This document shows, one piece after another, positions 60,681 to 64,000 of a DNA stretch of 64,000 bases (the first letter of the stretch is position 1; the number at the start of each line of letters is the position of its first letter). A program made the translations under genes and the position numbers. Under the pieces are notes generated by a model. The model was not told where the DNA came from. It was given only the letters and a program-made list of their open reading frames with translations, and did no database searches. Source of the stretch: a virus; IMG/VR virus record IMGVR_UViG_3300046533_000687, positions 1 to 64,000 of that record; one strand, given 5' to 3'.

Positions 60681-60889
60681 ATCTCCAATCCTTGAAATAT
60701 ACAGTTCGTGATCAGCGCGTCTGGAGGTGAAGTAAACAGGAAGCGTCCGAAGAATGAATAATGGCGCATGTCGACCGCGTATTCATCGGGTCCGGTCAGG
60801 AAGACGCAGCGCGTCACGATCAGATCCTCAGCCAGTGGATGCTGCTGGATGACCAGTCCGCCGCGTCTCAGTTCGTCGTGGATGATCAT
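60677..60889 (-). CDS. Hypothetical protein (70 aa)
   Basis: Beta-rich (GGLVIQQHPLAEDLIVTRCV). Coupled on both sides by ATGA. Unknown. Confidence 0.55.
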   Translation of the reverse strand: MIIHDELRRGGLVIQQHPLAEDLIVTRCVFLTGPDEYAVDMRHYSFFGRFLFTSPPDALITNCIFQGLEI

Positions 60890-61065
60890 TTATCTCCTCT
60901 TTTCACATACGACCGCATCTGCCGCCGCACGAGCGGCGTCTTGCAGATCGGGCACAGCCCCCACGGATGATCCTCTTCTGAATGATACGTGCGCTCGCCA
61001 ATGTACTCACAGTTCGGGCAGCGGATGGGCTGACGGGGTAGGGAACCGACGCCGATGCCGCTCAT
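60886..61065 (-). CDS. Zinc-ribbon protein (59 aa)
   Basis: ATG 61065 preceded by TGAGGAG. CPNCEYIG and CPICKTP form a clear zinc ribbon; basic C-terminus. Likely nucleic-acid or protein binding. Confidence 0.6.
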   Translation of the reverse strand: MSGIGVGSLPRQPIRCPNCEYIGERTYHSEEDHPWGLCPICKTPLVRRQMRSYVKRGDK

Positions 61066-61205
61066 ATTCTCCTCAACCACTTAAACCGCCAACCGAACAG
61101 CACGTAGGTCCGCGTATAGCCGTAGCGTTCCGAAAAGATCAATGGCGCGTCTGCCTGCTTCCATGCGAGGCCAGGACCGTTGCGCCAGAAGCGGAACCAG
61201 GTCAT
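61062..61205 (-). CDS. Small Trp/Arg-rich protein (47 aa)
   Basis: ATGA at both ends. TWFRFWRNGPGLAWKQ and FGWRFKWLRRI: aromatic and basic. May associate with membranes or the next membrane protein. Confidence 0.5.
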   Translation of the reverse strand: MTWFRFWRNGPGLAWKQADAPLIFSERYGYTRTYVLFGWRFKWLRRI

Positions 61206-61501
61206 CTCATCCACCTCAGCAGCGCCCAGGCCGCTATCGGCCACAGGATGATGACGACGATCGACCCCCACTCCGTCTTACGCTCGTCCTTCTTCACGCT
61301 GATCGTCTTCATCGTGTCGAGCAGCAGGAGCAGCGCCGCGAAGTGCCAGAAGTTGATGCTCGGCGCGCCGAGCGGCACGATGAACCACGCCCAGGCCGGG
61401 TAGAGCCACCATGCACGCCAGGTGATACCAGCCAGGATGATGCCCATGATGATCGGCGTGCCGATGACGAGCGCGCCGATGGAGGTGAGGATTTCAGACA
61501 T
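61202..61501 (-). CDS. Membrane protein with three or four helices (99 aa)
   Basis: Hydrophobic segments ILTSIGALVIGTPIIMGIIL, AWWLYPAWAWFIVPLG, FAALLLLL and IVVIILWPIAAWALL. An integral membrane protein of the early operon, possibly for superinfection exclusion. This is a guess from topology. Confidence 0.6.
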   Translation of the reverse strand: MSEILTSIGALVIGTPIIMGIILAGITWRAWWLYPAWAWFIVPLGAPSINFWHFAALLLLLDTMKTISVKKDERKTEWGSIVVIILWPIAAWALLRWMR

Positions 61502-61688
61502 AGATGTCCTCGGCCCTCGGCCCCTTATCCGCCATCACGTCCTCGAACGTCACCTCCTGGCCCCTGGCCAGCTCCTCCAGGCTGCAGTTCTTGAGCGCCG
61601 AGCGGTGCGCGAAGTACTGCTTGTTATCGGTGCCGAGGATGAACATGAAGCCCTTGTCCTTGTGGATGCTTTGAATGGTGCCGGTCAT
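61494..61688 (-). CDS. Cold-shock-domain-like protein (64 aa)
   Basis: GTIQSIHKDKGFMFILGTD, QYFAHRSAL, GQEVTFEDVMADKGPRAEDI is the cold-shock fold: the KGFxFI RNP1-like strand, an FxH-like motif and KGPRA at the end. Binds single-stranded nucleic acid and could act as RNA chaperone during infection. Confidence 0.75.
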   Translation of the reverse strand: MTGTIQSIHKDKGFMFILGTDNKQYFAHRSALKNCSLEELARGQEVTFEDVMADKGPRAEDIYV

Positions 61689-61867
61689 GCTGATTTCCTC
61701 AATTCCTCAATCTTACGTTGTTGGATATGCCCACACTTGACGCACTCGCGTCGCTGCACTTCGTCGAACGTCTGGCCGAACATGGGCGTATAGAGCGACC
61801 GCGTGGCGACGTGCCACTTGGTAAACTCGAGATGAAGGCATGTAAATCGACGAAACCACGCGAACAT
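61685..61867 (-). CDS. Zinc-binding small protein (60 aa)
   Basis: TAATG start after the exonuclease. CVKCGHIQ and an earlier CLH give a zinc site. Aromatic N-terminus. Unknown. Confidence 0.55.
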   Translation of the reverse strand: MFAWFRRFTCLHLEFTKWHVATRSLYTPMFGQTFDEVQRRECVKCGHIQQRKIEELRKSA

Positions 61868-62712
61868 TATTTTCCCTCCGGAAACTTTCCCAACTTCGCC
61901 TCTCCCGCCAGCCGCTTCACGTCGTCCGGAAAATCGCTCTTCAGCAGCCAATCCCAGTAGTCGTTCGGAATATCACGCATCGCTTTGCCGCGATACTTGC
62001 CAAATGTCACGCACGGCACGCCGTCGATAAACATGAACTTACCATCCGAATCGATCGTATCTCCCCACTGCGCCTTGTGCAGCGTCTCGACGTCCCTTGG
62101 CAGTGTCGTATGCACCTCCAGCTGCTTCGCGATGACCGCGGCCGCTGCCCGCACGTCGGACAACGCGCCGTGCGCGCCGTCGTGCTTCAGGCCGACATAC
62201 TTCTCATGCAGGTGTGACAAGGAGCGCGGCACGGCCAGGCGCTCCAGCTGCCCGCTGTCGACGATCCGTGCTCCGGCGTAGGACCATGGAACACCTGCAC
62301 GGCGAAACTCGGCGGACAAGATGCGAAGATCGAATCTAACATTTTGGCCTGCTGCATCAAAGTCGGTGAAGCCTTTTGCGAGATTCGCGGCGAGCTGCTT
62401 GAAGGTTGGAACGGGCTTAAACACATGCCCCTCGTGTCCCGTGATCTCACGATCCGACAAGCCGCACTCGCGACAGAGTTTCATCGAGTCGTCTGTGATG
62501 CCGTGAATCTTCCTCGCCCCCTCCGGAATCGGCACACCCGGATTAACCAGCGAGCACCACTCCTTCGTCATGCGAGCTGTTCGTTTTCCTGTCAGGTCGT
62601 CAGGCTCCCACACCTGAAATGCGATCTCCACGATGCGGTCCTGGTCGACGTTGATGCCGGTCGTCTCGGTGTCGAGGACGATCAGCTTGCGGGTGAGGTG
62701 GATGGGGATCAT
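61867..62712 (-). CDS. DnaQ-like 3'-5' exonuclease (281 aa)
   Basis: DEDDh motifs: VLDTETTG (12-19), HGITDD, NVRFDLRI and HGALSDVRA. A C-terminal DUF3820-type region follows (TFGKYRGKAMRDIPNDYWDW). Removes nucleotides from 3' ends; may proofread or recycle host DNA. Confidence 0.85.
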   Translation of the reverse strand: MIPIHLTRKLIVLDTETTGINVDQDRIVEIAFQVWEPDDLTGKRTARMTKEWCSLVNPGVPIPEGARKIHGITDDSMKLCRECGLSDREITGHEGHVFKPVPTFKQLAANLAKGFTDFDAAGQNVRFDLRILSAEFRRAGVPWSYAGARIVDSGQLERLAVPRSLSHLHEKYVGLKHDGAHGALSDVRAAAAVIAKQLEVHTTLPRDVETLHKAQWGDTIDSDGKFMFIDGVPCVTFGKYRGKAMRDIPNDYWDWLLKSDFPDDVKRLAGEAKLGKFPEGK

Positions 62713-62828
62713 TTGAGACCCGCCAAGATTTCAAGCGCCTTCGCCATCCGCCCAAAATAGTAGGTCAGAAAGGCGAGTTGCGTGACCGAGAACGCTATCG
62801 CAAAGACCAGCGCGTTTTCTTTTTTCAC
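62709..62828 (-). CDS. Membrane microprotein (39 aa)
   Basis: GTG start overlaps the previous stop (GTGA). KKENALVFAIAFSVTQLAFL is a membrane helix with positive N-terminus. Ends overlapping the exonuclease start. Confidence 0.5.
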   Translation of the reverse strand: MKKENALVFAIAFSVTQLAFLTYYFGRMAKALEILAGLK

Positions 62829-62962
62829 AAGCACCCCAACTCCTTCAATCTCCTCACGAACGCCACCGTCAGCCGGTACGCGGCATCGGGTTCGCGGTAC
62901 ACCATGGCGCAGTGCACGACAGCGAACCACGAGTCGCGGATGGTTATCTGGAAACGGGTCAT
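62825..62962 (-). CDS. Small hypothetical protein (45 aa)
   Basis: ATGA-coupled. TRFQITIRDSWFAVVHCAMV then a helix ending LKELGCL. Unknown. Confidence 0.5.
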   Translation of the reverse strand: MTRFQITIRDSWFAVVHCAMVYREPDAAYRLTVAFVRRLKELGCL

Positions 62963-63141
62963 GCCTTCGGCTCGTTCCTCTTCTGCCACGCCTCGACCAG
63001 GTCCATGCAACACTCGACGCGGCGCAGGATAGTATCTTTGAACTTCCCTTCAGGCATACCCGAAGCGACCTTCATGAACTCGTCACAGTAATGCTGAATC
63101 CAGCGCTGGTCGATGGGAGAACGGTCGCGTTCGGTCATCAT
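62959..63141 (-). CDS. Small helical protein (60 aa)
   Basis: MTERDRSPIDQRWIQHYCDE with helices FMKVASGMPEGKFKDTILRR. Coupled at both ends. Unknown. Confidence 0.5.
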   Translation of the reverse strand: MMTERDRSPIDQRWIQHYCDEFMKVASGMPEGKFKDTILRRVECCMDLVEAWQKRNEPKA

Positions 63142-63296
63142 ACGCCCCACTTCGTCCCGCGAAAATAAATATAGCGGCTCAACGCAGACACGGCGTTGTA
63201 GAGCAGCACGGATCCGGAGCTGCCGCTCCCGCACAGGTAGCGCCAGCAGGCTTCCCTTGCTTCGTGCAGGGCTGGGTTCATCGGGTCGTCAGGCAT
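63138..63296 (-). CDS. Small hypothetical protein (52 aa)
   Basis: ATGA overlaps at both ends. Contains ALHEAREACWRYLCGS and VSALSRYIYFRGTKW. Too short for standard calls, but the arrangement fits the operon. Confidence 0.5.
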   Translation of the reverse strand: MPDDPMNPALHEAREACWRYLCGSGSSGSVLLYNAVSALSRYIYFRGTKWGV

Positions 63297-63543
63297 GCTC
63301 GCACCTCTGCGTCAGCCGCTCCCACAGCGCCATCGTCAGCTTCGGCAGCCAGCGCTTCCAGCGGCTCGGACTGCCGCCGTACTTTACGACGTGTCCGCGA
63401 TGCATCTCGGGTGGATCAGGTCTCGCCAGCAGGTCGGAGAACGCCTCCCACCTCACGATGTCGACGACGCCGGCCATGCGGGGGACGGTGACGTACTCCG
63501 GCCGCTTGAACATGGCGTTAGGGTCCCAGGTGGTGAGGTTCAT
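63289..63543 (-). CDS. Hypothetical protein (84 aa)
   Basis: MNLTTWDPNAMFKRPEYVTV then WKRWLPKLTMALWERLTQRC. Mixed structure with basic C-terminus. Unrecognised. Confidence 0.55.
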   Translation of the reverse strand: MNLTTWDPNAMFKRPEYVTVPRMAGVVDIVRWEAFSDLLARPDPPEMHRGHVVKYGGSPSRWKRWLPKLTMALWERLTQRCEHA

Positions 63544-63698
63544 GGTTTCACAGCCTTTTCTACGATTGCTCGGGTCAGCTCGAGAAGCCTTTCTTGAGGA
63601 ACTGCTACGATCATCACACGTATGAAATGCGCAGCCGTCTCGTCGCTCCAGCGGATCTGCCTGAGCTGATAGTCGAGTTCATCCCAGAAGCTGCTCAT
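63540..63698 (-). CDS. Small helical protein (52 aa)
   Basis: ATGA at both ends. MSSFWDELDYQLRQIRWSDE, then helices through LLELTRAIVEKAVKP. Follows the HTH/RHH regulator gene. Confidence 0.5.
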   Translation of the reverse strand: MSSFWDELDYQLRQIRWSDETAAHFIRVMIVAVPQERLLELTRAIVEKAVKP

Positions 63699-63997
63699 TT
63701 CACCATCTCGTCGATCTGGTCGCTCACCATCCGCGAGATGGAGATGCCGGCCTCGTCAGCCTTCTTCTTGAGCGCATCCTTCGTCTCCTCGGAGACGTTC
63801 ACGCCGACGAACTTCGTCCTATCGCCCTTGACATACGGGCGCCAGGCGCCGGACTCTTTCAAGATCTGCAGGATGCGCTGCCGCCCGAGCTGAAACTTCC
63901 GCTCGCAGTCGGCCATCTTGCGGTGTCCATCGAGGTAGTATGCACAGATCGCCGCGTTGCGCTCTTCCATCTGCTTTGCCTTTTCTTCCGGGGTCAT
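63695..63997 (-). CDS. HTH plus ribbon-helix-helix regulator (100 aa)
   Basis: Residues about 15-50 form a helix-turn-helix-like region (CERKFQLGRQRILQILKESG); residues 63-100 (FVGVNVSEETKDALKKKADE then AGISISRMVSDQI) are a CopG-type ribbon-helix-helix. Two DNA-binding elements in one short chain suggest a regulator of the early operon. Its promoter lies beyond the window. Confidence 0.65.
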   Translation of the reverse strand: MTPEEKAKQMEERNAAICAYYLDGHRKMADCERKFQLGRQRILQILKESGAWRPYVKGDRTKFVGVNVSEETKDALKKKADEAGISISRMVSDQIDEMVK

Positions 63998-64000
63998 AGT

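Noticed and set aside
1-64000. tRNA and rRNA genes
   Set aside because: None recognised by eye; a tRNA search tool would be needed to exclude degenerate ones.

Overview
The window is a contiguous 64 kb piece of a tailed double-stranded DNA phage genome (Caudoviricetes). It is high in GC, densely packed, and most neighbouring genes overlap by ATGA, GTGA or TGATG, so translational coupling is the rule. A tail-tube protein, a frameshifted tail assembly chaperone pair and a 1,149-residue tape measure, with no sheath or contractile baseplate genes seen, point to a long non-contractile (siphovirus-like) tail. The host cannot be named from the sequence. A lipoprotein-like protein, a Sec-type signal peptide and a C40/TIGR02594-like endolysin would suit a diderm host, but this is only suggestive.

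Layout. Positions 1-711 are the end of a leftward operon of tiny genes, started from a promoter at about 711-750. From 901 to 50207 everything runs rightward. A short replication block comes first: YozE-like protein, HNH-uracil-DNA-glycosylase fusion and primase-helicase. It is followed by a non-coding block of inverted repeats at 4087-4364 that looks like an origin or operator array. Head genes fill 4435-17093: terminase subunits, portal, a multidomain MuF protein, small membrane proteins, capsid protease, scaffold-like protein, decoration protein and major capsid protein. From 17329 to 32117 beta-helix and connector proteins are interleaved with a group of modification enzymes: methyltransferases, three glycosyltransferases and a radical SAM/SPASM-like protein. 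Tail genes run 32199-46010. Lysis and other accessory genes run 46010-50207, including an endolysin, a glycoside-hydrolase-like protein, small membrane proteins and a lipoprotein.

A strongly folded region at 50208-50406 separates this from a convergent leftward block (64000 to 50407). That block is made mostly of very small early-type genes, many with zinc-ribbon cysteines, plus an SF2 helicase, a DnaQ-like exonuclease, a cold-shock-like protein and an HTH/ribbon-helix-helix regulator. A GC-rich foreign-looking block at about 52.6-53.8 kb carries an HTH gene and an integrase lacking its catalytic half. This suggests a decayed insertion rather than a working lysogeny module.

The most unusual features are these: a short peptide motif (GDxPGHEFHGNQWT) repeated in three head proteins and placed before apparent effector domains, including two ADP-ribosyltransferase-like folds; the enzyme cassette embedded in the virion operon next to a protein with about 31 ETLKLSD-type repeats; the HNH-UDG fusion; and the inverted-repeat array beside the primase gene.
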